Part shown: positions 1-12,000 of the stretch, piece by piece
How the letters are laid out: each line of letters starts with the position of its first letter
How positions within the stretch are numbered: the stretch's first letter is position 1
Assembly: GCA_036898135.1 (NCBI GenBank)
Contig: CM072527.1
Location: forward strand, 36,285,213 to 36,349,212
Origin: Oncomelania hupensis
Taxonomy: Eukaryota > Mollusca > Gastropoda > Littorinimorpha > Pomatiopsidae
DNA: 64,000 bases
Direction: 5' to 3'
Program-made: the position numbers and the translations under genes
Notes under the pieces: generated by a model
Seen by the model: only the letters and a program-made list of their open reading frames with translations
The model's database searches: none
What the model was told of the DNA's origin: nothing

Positions 1-2
1 AG

Positions 3-305
3 CGCTACCGCAAAGTCAGACAAAGGTTTGCTCTAAGCGCTTTTCATGCAGACGCATTCCTTCACTGGGCCCAACAGCTAACACACATAACATTATTACT
101 ACAGGAAAGCCTGTAGCTCAAAGGCAGCAATGCTATATGCTCATCCTGTATACTCACGTCAGTGGCAAGACTACGTAAACAGCCAGCGTAGCCGAGGCTC
201 GTCGAATGTGGCAGGATGAGCGATGACGACGGGAGGGTTTCGCGGCTGGCAGTGGAGCTGCAGCGAGACATGGAGCAAGCGGCGTCGGAGCTGGAGCAAC
301 ACGTC
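3..305. repeat. 303-bp dispersed sequence, copy 1
   Basis: Nearly identical to 54,748-55,050, with the same length and no indel that I can see. Similarity stops abruptly after 'acgtc' in both copies. It carries the start codon of the short ORF at 216. Whether it is a transposon piece, a duplicated first exon or a boundary of a larger duplication cannot be decided here, because this copy begins at the window edge. Confidence 0.8.
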
Positions 306-386
306 TGTTCTTGCTTCCACTTTGGAAGCAAGATCCGGAAGATGTTCGATGGTGATGGCTGGTTTGGATGGCTATTGATATGCTGA
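216..386 (+). CDS. Hypothetical 56-aa ORF (MSDDDGR start)
   Basis: The reading frame opens with MSDDDGRVSRLAVELQRDME and is acidic then helical, with heptad-like leucines through ASELEQHV. The first 30 codons lie in the 303-bp repeat; the remainder (CSCFHFGSKIRK, then a Trp-rich end) is unique to this copy, so the two copies encode different C-termini. No family is recognised. It could be a first coding exon whose real donor lies near the end of the repeat, or a chance ORF. No promoter or polyadenylation signal is clear. Confidence 0.25.
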   Translation: MSDDDGRVSRLAVELQRDMEQAASELEQHVCSCFHFGSKIRKMFDGDGWFGWLLIC

Positions 387-2590
387 ATATAAAAGGAATG
401 CCCTGTCTCCAAATAAGTGCTGATGTTTGTGCGTGTTTTTGTGTGTGTCGCTGCTCATTGTTTTAATATCTTTTATCAAATCATCCCTCCTTGTTATTGT
501 AACCAAGACAGCAGTGATGGGAAAAATGTATAAGGTATACAATGAAGAGCGGAAGTTTTACAAATAACAAATCAACTTCGCACGTCACTCCCGTGCCTGT
601 ATGTCCTGTCCCCAGCAAATGTTTGACCTGAGTCGTCCCACGTGCACGGCCGGAGTATTAAAGCAATAGTGTTGAGTCATGTGACACTGACAGTTTGTAT
701 AATCAATGTTGGTTCTCATTCTTGCATTTAGAATTTTTAATTTTTTGTATTTGTTGTATTAACTGGAGTACAGCAAGGTGACAATAATGAATGAAGAGGT
801 ATGTTTATTGGGATAGTATATTGTTTTAATGTAGTTATTGTGCATACTATCATATGTAGAAACAACCTTTATAACGGTGAATGCTTTGATTTGATTCTTT
901 TAAGAGAGTGGATTTCTGCCCAGGTGTTGGATCTAGGTTTGGGTTTCCCCTGTCTGTGGGGGCAGATAAGTGAGGAATTGAAATAAGAGAGTTGGTGGGA
1001 AGCATTCGCTTGTGTTTTGTGTCGGCTGGTGCTGTCAACAGGCAGTGTCAAAGTTTAAAATAATGTAGATGTATATTTTTCACGGAAGAGGATGTCAGCA
1101 CGAAGGGGACCATTGTTTTGTAGGAATTAAGGTGTTGGTTGAGAGGAAGAAGAGGGAATGATTAGGGAGAGGACAATGGTCGAGTTTTGAAGCCGAAATT
1201 GCGTATGGGATGATGACAATAAAATAAGTGCAGGACAAGGATTCGAGGTAGTTAGAGACAGAAAGAGTTAGAAAGAGGGACGAGGACAGTCCAGAGAGAA
1301 GACGGGTTAGTTTAGTTAGAGAAGATAGCATTGGGGAAATTAAGTTGGGTTGGATGTAACAAGGAACATTTTGTGTCTTCGCCGGAGGGTGCTGTGCTCA
1401 GGACAGTTTTTTGTAAACGTTCACTGCTGTGTCTTTTGATTCACTTATCTTTTTTGGTATTTTGGACATGATGTGTTTTGTGGATCCTGTAACCAGTCTG
1501 TGCGGTTTTTGACCATCCATTGGGATTGAGCCAGAGGGTTAGTAAAATGTGCTTTTTTGATATGTTGTACCGAATACTTTATTTTGTGTGTCATTCTCTT
1601 TATTTTGTGTCTTATGATTTTTGAAATATTTGGTTGTCTTTTGTCAAGCTTATTTAAATATTGTTCTGATAACTTGTTTTATTTTTATTCTGCTGCTAAA
1701 CCTTTAATTGATAACGTAGCATTTTGTGTCGGTAATTTTATTTGAAAGTTGGTGTTTGTTTTCTGAAAATGAGTTGCTTTGTTTTTTCAATAGTCTTTTT
1801 TTGAAGCTGCAAAGCATAAAGTACTATTGATCATAGTGTGTATAAAAAGGAATAATGCGCACTATCTAACATTCTTAATTTAGAAGAATTTTGTTCTAGA
1901 AATTAGTTTGGTAGGTTTGTGAGCTAAATCTGTTTGAGTGTGACATGATTGTAGACTTGCCTTTGTTGTTTTTTTGTGTTTACAGTTTCATCGCTCTCTT
2001 TTACGCGACTTCACGCCTTCTTCAATTCTTTAGTTGTTGTCACCCACTATTAGTTAGGTTAAAATCAATATTTTCAATTTGTTTTTAATTTGGATTTTAA
2101 TTAGTTAGTTAACACTGTTTTTTAATGCAAAAATAAATTTTCATTTTTTACTTTCTATCTGCGTGTGTCGTCGTACTTTATTGAGCGCATGTGAAATCGT
2201 GGCCTTACCCCCTTGACTCGATATTTTCCCAAATTCCGTCAGACGGGTGCAGGAACAACGTCCACTACGCCACCGTGGCTCGCGTCCTGGGTGGTTGTGC
2301 TACCGTCCTGGGTGGAGGTCAGTGTGCAATACAGTCAAGGAGAGATTTCTACAGAACTTATGAATAACTCAGTACTCAAACAACGATTGTCCCGATCCAC
2401 ATTTACAATGATGATAATAGTAGTAATAATTTGAATTAAAAAAAACAACATTATTATTGCGTTTTTTCTTGTATTTCGACTGTAAATATATTTGTAGAAT
2501 TGTGTGAACTGTCATTTTGATCACACACACACACGCACACCACACACACAAAATGGCCGGTCACCATTTGCATACCTCTGAGACGACATG
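387..2590. other. No gene seen; AT-rich intergenic sequence
   Basis: Stops are frequent in all frames and no convincing splice-site pairs bracket an open frame. A short CA-rich tract lies near 2,522-2,550. A GC-richer patch at 2,210-2,330 is open for about 70 codons but has no recognisable content. Confidence 0.5.
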
Positions 2591-2600
2591 GGGAGTGTTA

Positions 2601-3572
2601 TGGTAGTGTTGAGACCAGTGGTCATTGTTGTTGTTGTTCCTGTTGTAGGGATCACAGTGGTCGTTGTTGTTGTTGTTCCTGTTGTAGGGATCACAGTGGT
2701 CGTTGTTGTTGTTGTTCCTGTTGCAGGGATCACAGTGGTCGTTGTTGTTGTTGTTCCTGTTGTAGGGATCACAGTGGTCGTTGTTGTTGTTGTTCCTGTT
2801 GTAGGGATCACAGTGGTCGTTGTTGTTGTTCCTGTTGTAGGGATCACAGTGGTCATTGTTGTTGTTGTTCCTGTTGTGTAGGGATCACAGTGGTCGTCGT
2901 TGTTGTTTCTGTTGTAGGGATCACAGTGGTCGTTGTTGTTGTTGTTCCTGTTGTAGGGATCACAGTGGTCGTTGTTGTTGTTCCTGTTGTAGGGATCACA
3001 GTGGTCATTGTTGTTGTTGTTCCTGTTGTAGGGATCACAGTGGTCGTCGTTGTTGTTCCTGTTGTAGGGATCACAGTGGTCTTTGTTGTTGGTGTTCCTG
3101 TTGTAGGGATCACAGTGATCATTGTTGTTGTTGTTCCTGTTGTAGGGATTACAGTGGTCGTTGTTGTTGTTGTTCCTGTTGTAGGGATTACAGTGGTCGT
3201 CGTTGTTGTTGTTCCTGTTGTAGGGATCACAGTGGTCGTTGTTGTTGTTGTTGTTCCTGTTGTAGGGATCACAGTGGTCGTTGTTGTTGTTGTTGTTGTT
3301 CCTGTTGCAGGGATCACAGTGGTCGTTGTTGTTGTTGTTGTTCCTGTTGTAGGGATCACAGTGGTCGTTGTTGTTGTTGTTGTTCCTGTTGTAGGGATCA
3401 CAGTGGTCGTTGTTGTTGTTGTTCCTGTTGTAGGGATCACAGTGGTCGTTGTTGTTCCTGTTGTAGGGATCACAGTGGTCGTTGTTGTTGTTGTTGTTGT
3501 TCCTGTTGTAGGGATCACAGTGGTCGTTGTTGTTGTTGTTCCTGTTGTAGGGATCACAGTGGCCAGCTTGCT
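2601..3572. repeat. GTT-rich minisatellite, roughly 30 units of 30-45 bp
   Basis: The unit is a constant core 'gtagggatcacagtggtc' followed by a variable run of GTT triplets and 'cct'. Length changes are almost all in multiples of three; one exception is a 2-nt insertion near 2,877. Several frames on both strands therefore stay open for hundreds of codons (for example Asn runs with DHCDPYNR on the minus strand, Val runs with PVVGIT on the plus strand). I read this as a byproduct of triplet slippage, not a protein. Confidence 0.9.
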
Positions 3573-3717
3573 GACCAGCCATCTCAGGGCAGCAGACGAG
3601 TCCACTGTGGCCGTTACAGGGGTGGTGGGTAGTGCCACGTCATCAGCAGGACGCCTTGCTTCCCACTGTGCGCAGGTATTTACTACCACTGTTATTACTG
3701 CTACTACTGCTGCTGCT

Positions 3718-3721
3718 ACTT

Positions 3722-3796
<75 letters not shown>

Positions 3797-4460
3797 GTAA
3801 GTCCCATATATGCGCAAGTGTCCGGGGACTATAATCTAATAAACGAACGAACGTACTACTACTACTATTACTACTACTATTACTACTACTACTACTACTA
3901 TTACTACTATTACTACTACAATTACTACTTGTATTATTATTATTACTACTATTACTACTACTCACCCCGTAGAGTGCCGTGTGTTTCTATATAAATAGTA
4001 TCCCCACTTTGTGGACATTTAGCGCTTTAAATGACCACTGTTTCTGTCATTTTATCAACAATTACTAACTACTACTACTCCTTCTCCTCCTACTACTACT
4101 ATTGCTATTGCTGCTGCTATTACTATTACTTCAGCAGTAGTAGTAGCTGCTTCCTCTTTATCCTCATCCTCCTCCTACTGCTGTGACTGCTGTTACTCCT
4201 ACTATTTCTGCGGCTGCTTTCCCCTACTACTACTAGTATTACTACTGCTGCAATTGCTGCTACTACTACTACTGCTGCTTCATGAATCCATCCCCTTCTT
4301 CCTCCTCCTCTTCCTACTGCTGCTGCTGCCACAACGACTATTACTATTACTACCTCTACTATTCATTACAATCTTTGCAAGGTACAATGGTTAATTTTAT
4401 TAATCCTATAAACTGATTCCTTCTGCAACTCTTCCTTCTCCTCTGCTGCTATTAATTTTT

Positions 4461-4510
<50 letters not shown>

Positions 4511-4586
4511 GCTGCTGCTTCTACTACTACTACTACTACTACTGCTACATCTACTACTTCTACTACTACTATTACTACTGCTGTGC
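3718..4586. repeat. CTA/TAC triplet tracts
   Basis: Long runs of CTA at 3,718-3,797, impure TAC/TAT at 3,854-3,962, and more at 4,070-4,330 and 4,458-4,580. They translate as Leu, Tyr or Ser runs depending on frame. The tracts flank the short hairpin insertion at 3,800 and lie upstream of the exon at 4,612. Confidence 0.9.
3800..3850 (+). mobile_element. 51-bp hairpin mini-insertion
   Basis: An interruption of the CTA tract. It begins with AGTCCC (3,800-3,805), which pairs with GGGACT (3,825-3,830), followed by ATAATCTA and a short AAACGAACG tail. It is bounded by acgta at 3,795-3,799 and 3,851-3,855, a plausible 5-bp target duplication. The same stem-loop ends the SINEs at 40,668 and 43,898 and makes up the insertions at 21,068 and 50,924. 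Confidence 0.65.
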
Positions 4587-4611
4587 GTCTACTATGTTTT
4601 GTGTTGTTCAG

Positions 4612-4756
4612 TTATTGCAGTCATCCGTGGAGAGAGATTTGCTGAGCAATGTGTCGAACAACTGGGACGTGTTTTGTGATGCTTGGGCCCAGCTCACCGT
4701 GCACACACAGAACAGACACAATGACGCGAGGGAGCTGCAGCAGCTTTGCTATTCAG
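4612..4756 (+). CDS. Internal exon of unrecognised gene 1
   Basis: A 145-bp open stretch between an acceptor (tttgtgttgttcag) and a consensus donor (attcag|gtaagc). It encodes LLQSSVERDLLSNVSNNWDV and on to ARELQQLCYS, helical and hydrophilic with several Trp. It ends in phase 1, which matches the frame of the next exon candidate at 5,863. Upstream exons were not found; the region before it is microsatellite. An acceptor 9 nt further in (at 4,620) is also possible. I do not recognise the family. Confidence 0.5.
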
Positions 4757-4790
4757 GTAAGCCTGACCATTGACCATTGACCATTGAACT

Positions 4791-4868
4791 TTAACCTCAC
4801 ACTGCATAGCAGAGACGGTGGAGAGGCGGCGTAAACCTCGACCGTCTCTGCTATTCAGTGTGTTTTAA
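4791..4868. repeat. Inverted repeat just inside the intron
   Basis: Arms 4,791-4,819 and 4,841-4,868 are imperfectly complementary over about 28 nt (core agcagagacggt against accgtctctgct) with a 21-nt loop, starting about 35 nt after the donor of the exon at 4,612. The right arm repeats the last exon bases (gctattcag), which suggests local snap-back copying. Confidence 0.6.
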
Positions 4869-5862
4869 CGTCTACACCCATCATGGCCGATATGGCAGAC
4901 GGGGGAGGGTGAAGGGTTGAGGGGGGAGATAACCATACCAGGAAAAGAGGGGAAGGGACCTCAATCAACACTGAACCACCAGAGCAATCATACTTCTAAA
5001 GATGGACAGTAAGAAAGGGTCACATGTATTTCGGTCTACCACAGGTAAGCCTCTTGTCTTGCGACACACAATGCACAACACTGCGCACGCACGCATTCCA
5101 TCGCATGGACTGTAAAAGATCCTGACGCTCATGTTCTAGACGGATGAGTGCCGGCTTTACAAATACACCCAGCACGCACTAGGTCTCCTCTCCCCCATCC
5201 CTGTCACCTAGGATTGTGCTCAGTTGTCCGGGCGTCAGACTATGCGCCCAAAGGCTGCAAGTGGGCGCCTCGAGAGGTTTTAGTTAGATCATGTATCGGC
5301 CAGCGCCTTGAGCAGCTCTTGAGCTAGAAAAGCGCTATATAAGAACCATTAAATAAAAAAATACACGCTTGCCCCTTCCCCATCCTCCCCATACATGATT
5401 TGATTGGTAATGTATAGCCTTTACCATAAGACTGTGTGAAACACCAGTAGACATGAAAACGGTCAACCACCAAGACATTGAGTCAAGCACAAACACACAA
5501 CGACCCCATCATGACTTTCTGACATTACAATGGCCCCATGATCACAAATTTCAGCGTCACCAGAAACAAAAATAATATTAAGCCAATCGATACATCCACT
5601 TGTTGTGCCTGTTAATAGCACCAAGGTTGATTCTAAAAACTAGTAGTCCTACCTCAGCTGAAGTGTGTATAGAAGGCTTAGTTGTTTTGTTGACCTAGCA
5701 AAGAGGAGATGCCTACAATTCATCGCTTAGCAGTGATAGATAGAGCAACGATGACCCATTGTGTCACCTTATGTAAGTCCTCTTGGTCCTGAAAGGTAAA
5801 TCTATTATGTTATTTGCGTAGGGTAGTTTAAAACGGAATAAATTAGTTGATATTACTGGCAG
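4869..5862. other. Intron of gene 1 with a SINE-like tail
   Basis: Noncoding. At 5,276-5,360 is a segment reading gccagcgccttgagcagctc, then aaaagcgctatataagaa and an AAATAAA-rich tail. It resembles the 3' end of widespread invertebrate SINEs, and a related motif ends the SINE at 30,014. No tRNA-like head could be found upstream, so it is probably a truncated copy. Confidence 0.4.
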
Positions 5863-6197
5863 TTGCTAAAGAAGGGCTATATGGCGAATACCGACGCAAT
5901 TGCGCAGGCAAGTCAACCAGAAATGATTACATTGCTGCAGGTGAACGGGCCACAGTAGAGACAACAGCGAGAGTTGATGATGATGACGATAATGGAGATG
6001 ATGTTGTTGGTGTCGCTGAGGAGTTCACAACCTCTGCAGTCCAACAAAAGTCTACAACGTTAGATCCGGCGACTCGGTCAGCACAGCGCGGAAGAAACAG
6101 AGCGACCAGTGAACGAAGCTGGATCGAGCAAGAACCCCAATCTAGACCCGGACCGTTTAGCTTATCTGCAGCACCACTAGTCATTCTGTCGTCGTCG

Positions 6198-6282
<85 letters not shown>

Positions 6283-6821
6283 TGAGCCCTTCTTCGAGGT
6301 CAACGCTGCCATTGGAATCCTTGGCGTCGTCGTTGGTAGAATCTTTGCTACAGATGAGAGGAGGTGTGTGTGACGTCATGGAAGCCTATGACAACAAGTC
6401 CTCCAGCATGGCCGCTGCTCTACGTCAGTTGGCTCTCTTGCTGCGCCAGTTCTCCAGGACTGGAGCTTGGCCTCTCTGGCCTCCATCGGGGCCTTTCCTG
6501 GAGCCTCAACAGCCGCTCCACGCCATGCTGGAGCCTCAACAGCCGCTCCACGCCATGCTGGAGCCTCAACAGCCGCTCCACGCCATGCTGGAGCCTCAAC
6601 AGCCGCTCCACGCCATGCAGGCGGAGCTGGCCAAGACGCGCACGTCAGAAGCTCCAGTCTGTGCCCGATCTTCGTCCACGCAGCCACGCGTGCCTCTGGC
6701 GGGTGTGAGTGTGGATGCGGCTTGCTACAGCCGTGGAGCCAACTACGACCTTAGCGGCCCCTGCAGCACAATATCCGCCTCCAGCACCCTGGGGCTGGGA
6801 ACCTATGACACTCCAGTGTAG
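5863..6821 (+). CDS. Terminal exon of unrecognised gene 1
   Basis: Open from an acceptor at 5,861-5,862 (tattactggcag) to TAG at 6,819-6,821. Two further in-frame acceptor options lie at about 5,910 and 5,940; all keep phase 1 with the exon ending at 4,756. There is no ATG near the open start, which supports an exon and not a separate gene. Order of content: a short acidic run (VDDDDDNGDD), a basic Ser/Gln region, a run of about 30 Ser from TCA repeats (6,188-6,283), a helical stretch around MAAALRQLALLLRQF, four copies of LEPQQPLHAM, and a Ser/Thr-rich end (STLGLGTYDTPV). Low-complexity insertions inside an otherwise open frame fit an expressed but fast-evolving protein. No domain is recognised. 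Confidence 0.5.
6188..6283. repeat. (TCA)n microsatellite in coding frame
   Basis: About 30 TCA/TCG triplets, read as Ser in the candidate exon at 5,863. The opposite strand reads as Asp. Confidence 0.9.
6498..6617 (+). repeat. 30-bp tandem repeat, 4 units, coding
   Basis: Four essentially identical 30-bp units (ctggagcctcaacagccgct and 10 more bases) encoding LEPQQPLHAM each time. The period is a multiple of three, so copy-number change preserves the frame. Confidence 0.95.
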
Positions 6822-6913
6822 CTGATGTCACTCACCTCAGGTCGTAACGCGTTTTCCTTTCATGCACAAAAGGAAGTATATCTAATAGCAATGTTCCTAA
6901 TTAATGGTTCCGT

Positions 6914-7462
6914 CAAAGTTGACAGTGTCATATTTAGAGTGGAAGAAGGTATTCCACAAAGACTTTCACCTTACATTCCAAGTTGACAGTGTCCCATATA
7001 GAGAGGAAGAAGGTATTCCACAAAGACTTTCACCTTACATTCCAAGTTGACAGTGTCCCATATAGAGAGGAAGAACGTATTCCACAAAGACTTTCACCTT
7101 ACATTGACAGTGTCCTAGAGTGGAAGAACGTATTCCACAAAGACTTTCACCTTACATTGACAGTGTCCTATATAGAGTGGAAGAAGGTATTCCACAAAGA
7201 CTTTCACCTTACATTGACAGTGTCCTGTATAGAGTGGAAGAAGGTATTCCACAAAGACTTTCACCTTACATTGACAGTGTCCTATATAGAGTGGGAGAAG
7301 GTATTCCACAAAGACTTTCAACTTAGGCTACATTCCAAGTTGACAGTGTCCCATATAGAGAGGAAGAACGTATTCTAGATAGACTTTCACCTTACATTCA
7401 AAGTGTCCTATATAGAGTGGAAGAAAATATTCCTGAAAGACTTTCACCTTACATTCAAAGAC
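6914..7462. repeat. 57-bp minisatellite, about 9 units
   Basis: The basic unit is 57 bp (ttgacagtgtcctatataga and on to actttcaccttaca); some units have 7 extra bases (ccaagtt) and are 64 bp. It starts about 90 bp after the stop of gene 1. It is open in one frame for about 130 codons, but the 57/64-bp mixture shifts frame, so it is not treated as coding. Confidence 0.9.
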
Positions 7463-7479
7463 GGTCTATAAGGCAGCCG

Positions 7480-7526
7480 TTAGTGTAGATGATAGTCCCC
7501 GACACAGGTGTTTATAGGGGGCTTGT
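7480..7526 (-). mobile_element. Diverged copy of the hairpin 3' end
   Basis: On the minus strand it reads CCCCTATAAACACC, TGTGTC, GGGGACTATCATCTA. The stem is CCCC/GGGG with one mismatch and two further pairs. It follows the order of the hairpins at 3,800 and 50,924. No target duplication could be assigned. Confidence 0.45.
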
Positions 7527-8239
7527 GTGTAGCTTACTTTGGCCATCGTACCTGTCTCCACAAAGTCAATGTGCCCATTGCTCTCCTCTAATAGGATTTT
7601 TTTCTTCTTCTATTTTCCCTTCTATTTTTAACCGATCTTATGTTTGTAGAGAGTGATGATGAATAACTTATTTGGTCATTTTGCATTTTGACTTTGGGTA
7701 TTTCACGTTTCTGATGACGAAGAACATTTTTTTGCCTGTTTTCATAATTTCTTCTTTTGGTTATTGTCCATGCTTCATAATAGAAATGTTTGTTGGTATC
7801 CCCTTGTTGGCAATAACATTGTCCATGGTCTCCAGGAGAGTGGAGGGGTTGAGGGGGGGGGGGTCCTTTATACCTTTGATTATATTGTCTTTTAATGTTT
7901 GAATTTAGCATCCTTGTGTGTATAAGTGCGTTCGTGCATGCCTTTGTGTTTTTTTTGTTTATTTGTTTGTTTGTTTGTGTGTTTGTGCGTGTGTGTGTGG
8001 GCTTTTGTATGCGTGCGTGCTCGTGTATGTGCGTGCGTGTGTGTATGTGTGTGTGTGTGTGACATCTTGTTTATTCTTTTGGTTGGATTGTATTGTACTT
8101 CTACCACTGTTTCAATACATGGCAGTTCGTCGCTTGTGTGCTTTTAAAGTAGTGTATCTACGTGTTTGGTAGTGGTAGTGGATTTGTGTGTTTGTTTGTA
8201 CGAATATATATCGTGCGCTAGCGTGTATGTGTTTGTGTG

Positions 8240-8294
<55 letters not shown>

Positions 8295-8502
8295 GGGGGG
8301 GGGGGGTCAGTTGCGTGTGTATGTGTTTTTGTAACATGTTAACAATACATTTTTAGATTACTTTGTTTTCTCCCAAATCATTGAGAAAAAAAGAAACACA
8401 TGCAGACAGTCGATAGAACAGAGGACATGACATTCATAGGAGGAGGAGGAGAAGAAGAAGAAGAAGACGAAGAAGAAGAAGAAGAAGAAGAAGAAGAAGA
8501 AG

Positions 8503-8546
<44 letters not shown>

Positions 8547-9056
8547 AGTAAGAAAGAAAGAAAGAAAGAAGAAGAAGAAGAAGAAGAAGAAGAATGAAAG
8601 AAAGAAAGAAAGAAAGAAAGAATGAATGAAAGAAAAAGAAAAAACAAGAAAGAAAGAAGCCAAAACTAACTGCATACATACCGACAGACGGACAGAAGGA
8701 GAGACAGATAACTATGAAGCCCGTCCAGACAGTTGGATATGTATAACGTTTATTGGCGATACTTCTGGCAAGAAACAAAGGTGGGGTAAACGGTGGAAAT
8801 GAAACCAAACAACATACAAACGGCCTCCACACGGGTCCTCCATACAAAAATGATCAACAGCGCCATATAAACTGCCAATGTACAACAAAATCCTTGCCCG
8901 AATAATGAATAGTACAAGATGTCCGGACGCACACACCGAGACCTTCAACGTGTTGTGGTTGTTTTTTTTCCCTCTCCCTTATACAGAAGTTGTGAGACTC
9001 CACATCGAAATCATCCTAACTAGCAGAGGTTTTGGAGACCTTGGGCTGCGTGCTAG
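7527..9056. other. Low-complexity intergenic sequence
   Basis: TG-rich at 7,915-8,070, (GA)n at 8,242-8,291 followed by a G run, and GAA/CAA/GAAA triplet-quadruplet tracts at 8,433-8,640. 8,700-9,056 has no simple repeat but no recognisable gene. Open frames here are products of the repeats. Confidence 0.7.
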
Positions 9057-12000
9057 CCTTCTAGCAGCTTGGCTCAGTACCACCAGAGAATATGGCTGAT
9101 ATCTGATACAGTGTTAATCAGAAGGGGTGGGTTAAAGTTGGGGAGAGGTGGGAGAAGGGGGGGGAGGGAGAGGGACACCACACACACAAAAACTAAACTA
9201 ACACAACTCCGAAGTGCAGTACTCTGACAATAATCGTTACAAAACTTACTGCAGGCAATTAAAAAAATAAAAGTTTGTAGTATTAGTACTGATCACCGAA
9301 GGACTCGCTACTTTAAAGTTGTGTAGCGAAACAGTCAATGGACATTTTCCTTCTTATTTTATCCCGTTTTCTTCCCCATAAAAACTCAAAGATGGATTGT
9401 TGAATGGAATTCAAAATATTGTCAGGCGAATTGGGCAACAGTATCTAAAGATAGGTTAATTTGGAAATTATTAAGGATTTCAAGATTGCTACTCTTCCAA
9501 TTGGTGTTATTTGTCTCTTTAGCCATATTGTATACAAGTTCTTAACTTCTGCGAATTTTGCATGAAAATTAATGTTTACCATTTCTTGGAGATTAATTGT
9601 GAACCAAATAACAAGGAGTGTACATTTTTCAGGGTTCGAGCTGATGTTTAGATGTTGCATGTTTCTAATAGTAGAATTACGTCTGCTTCTTAACCATATA
9701 GCACTCGTTTTTCCCACATTCAAAAACAATCCAGAGAATTTTTCAAATTTATTTATTGTACTAACAGTTTCTTCAAACGACTGCACATCTTCTAAAAAAA
9801 CACTCTGTGTCGTCAGCATATTGAGATAATTTATGTTCAACACTATAATATGTAATTCCTTTAATCTTATTATTCTCTCTTATCATCTGTCCAAAGATTG
9901 CATAAAGAATTTGAGACCTATTACTTTGCTTAATATTATTTACAAAGATAGGCTCTGCATGTATAGCACATAGGTTGAAAGCAGTATTACCGAAATTAAT
10001 TAATGAAGATCAGACTGGATTCGTAAAAGGCAGATTTATTGGCGATAATATTAGAGAGATTTATGATATCATTGACTACGTTACTGTCACGAATGCACCT
10101 GGCTTACTTCTTTGTTGTGACTTTGCTTCTGCCTTTGATTCTGCAGAATGGAAGTTCTTATCTAAAACTATCAAAGGCTTTTGGATTTGGTGAAGATATG
10201 TGTCGCTGGATTCGAACATTGTATTTTGTTGCAAAATCATGCATCTCTGACAGATGTCAAAATGGTTCTCAGTATCACGTGGCTGTAAGCAAGGAGACAC
10301 TGTATCACCGTATTTATTTATTTTATGCACCGAAATTCTTGGACGTCTAAAAACAGTTTATCTGAGACAGTAAATGGAATTTCGGAAGACGGTATTTTAC
10401 CTAGGTTATCTTTATTGTAGGAAAGACTGCGTATTCGGCAGTAACACTATCAATTTCTGTATTTAATTCTTGTAAATACTTTTTTTTAAAATCTGATAAT
10501 AGAGATGAATTAAATTTCTAAAAAAGTGTTCGTTTACAATCTTTATTGAACTGAAGCGTAATTGTAACTAACGAGTGATCAGTTCTATAGCCAGATTTTA
10601 TATCCACATATTGAACATAGAAAGAAACAAGATCAGAAACAAGAAAGCAATCCAACCTACTCTGTTGGAATGGTGTGTTCCTTCGCCAATTATACCTTTT
10701 AGTATGAGGGTTAGCAGTTAACAATAAAAAATGGATACACTTAGCATACAAGATTAACAAAAAAAATATATAAATTTTTTAACCCAAAAAAATGCATTTC
10801 AGTTATTAAAACGGATTATAATAAAATAACAATTACATAACAAACCTTTACAAATACAGCCAATATCGACAGCATTTAAAAGATTTTTTATGACGTCTAC
10901 AAACTGAGCAACAAATTGCAAAGAAGAAAAAGCAAATCATAACACATAAAGTCATTAATTGAGGCCCGTATACAACCCATATAAAGTGTTTTGTTTGAAA
11001 CAAAATAGTGAAATTCGATCGGGTCATAAAAAAATAGTAAAAAGGTAAGCGAAAAATAAACATAAAATAAATGTTAAGACAAAACACTGCATGTGACAAG
11101 CAAACAATAGATAAGTCACTATACTCATGAGGAGAAACAATCAGCCATCAAATTGTAGGCACTGCACGACTGTATTGCGTGACAAAGTTTTTTTTAAATA
11201 TAAAGTAGGTGACTACTGTATTTAAAAATGTTAAATCGAAGATAATTCATAATAAACCAACTACAACAAATGAAGTACATGGGTTACAAACATGTGCATA
11301 AAAACAAATGTCAGCAAGAATTCTACAAAATGTAAAACAACAAATGTACTTGTCAAGTATAAAAGTAACTAAAAAGAGAACTTTGTTTGATTGTTCATTT
11401 ATTCAAGCATCAATATTAAGTTTACAACAGTAATTTATGTATATAAAAAACAATTTAAATGTATTTCGGGAAAAACAATATTCAGAATGGTATTAAAAGC
11501 TGAAAGAAACCAAATAAAGTGTAATTAAAACAACAAAGTAAGAAATTGGAGAAAGAAATCAACTAAACTGAAGGTATTAGGCCAAGAAAACAAAAGAGAG
11601 ACAAAGTATAAGGAGTGTCTGTCGGGTTGTAACATCACAAAGGCAATTGTAAATCTATAAATGAGTAATGTACAAGTTGTTGAAGGGAGATAACTTTTTA
11701 GATTATGTATGGGTACACTATTTAGCAATAGTAAAGCATTCAAATGCCAAATACAATACTTAACAAAGTATAAAAATAATTACAAATAGGCATTCGAATA
11801 ATAGGCAAACAACATTAGGAACCATTGCAAATTTTTTAAAACAAAAAATCCCCAAGATATTCATCATACAAACAATAAACAAACACTCAAAACAACTTGT
11901 TTAAAGCCCACATAATAGTAATTGTACAAAGTAAGATAGTGTGGAAGAAAAAAAAATAGTACTATATGCTGTTATATGCACATTGTTAGCACAAGCAACA

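Noticed and set aside
62..412. 116-codon minus-strand ORF
   Set aside because: Lies opposite the 303-bp repeat and its plus-strand frame; a shorter version recurs at 54,807 only because the repeat does. No domain.
2600..3570. CRISPR-like array
   Set aside because: Regular repeats, but the 'spacers' are GTT runs and the context is an animal genome.
2521..3965. Asn-, Thr-, Val- and Cys-rich ORFs over the minisatellite
   Set aside because: Produced by the GTT/CTA repeat structure; open in several frames at once.
5927..6379. 150-codon minus-strand ORF with a long Asp run
   Set aside because: Mirror of the Ser run in the plus-strand candidate exon; no splice context.
7480..7526. Hammerhead ribozyme in the recurring hairpin
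   Set aside because: I looked for the CUGAUGA and GAAA core strands around all six hairpins and did not find them.
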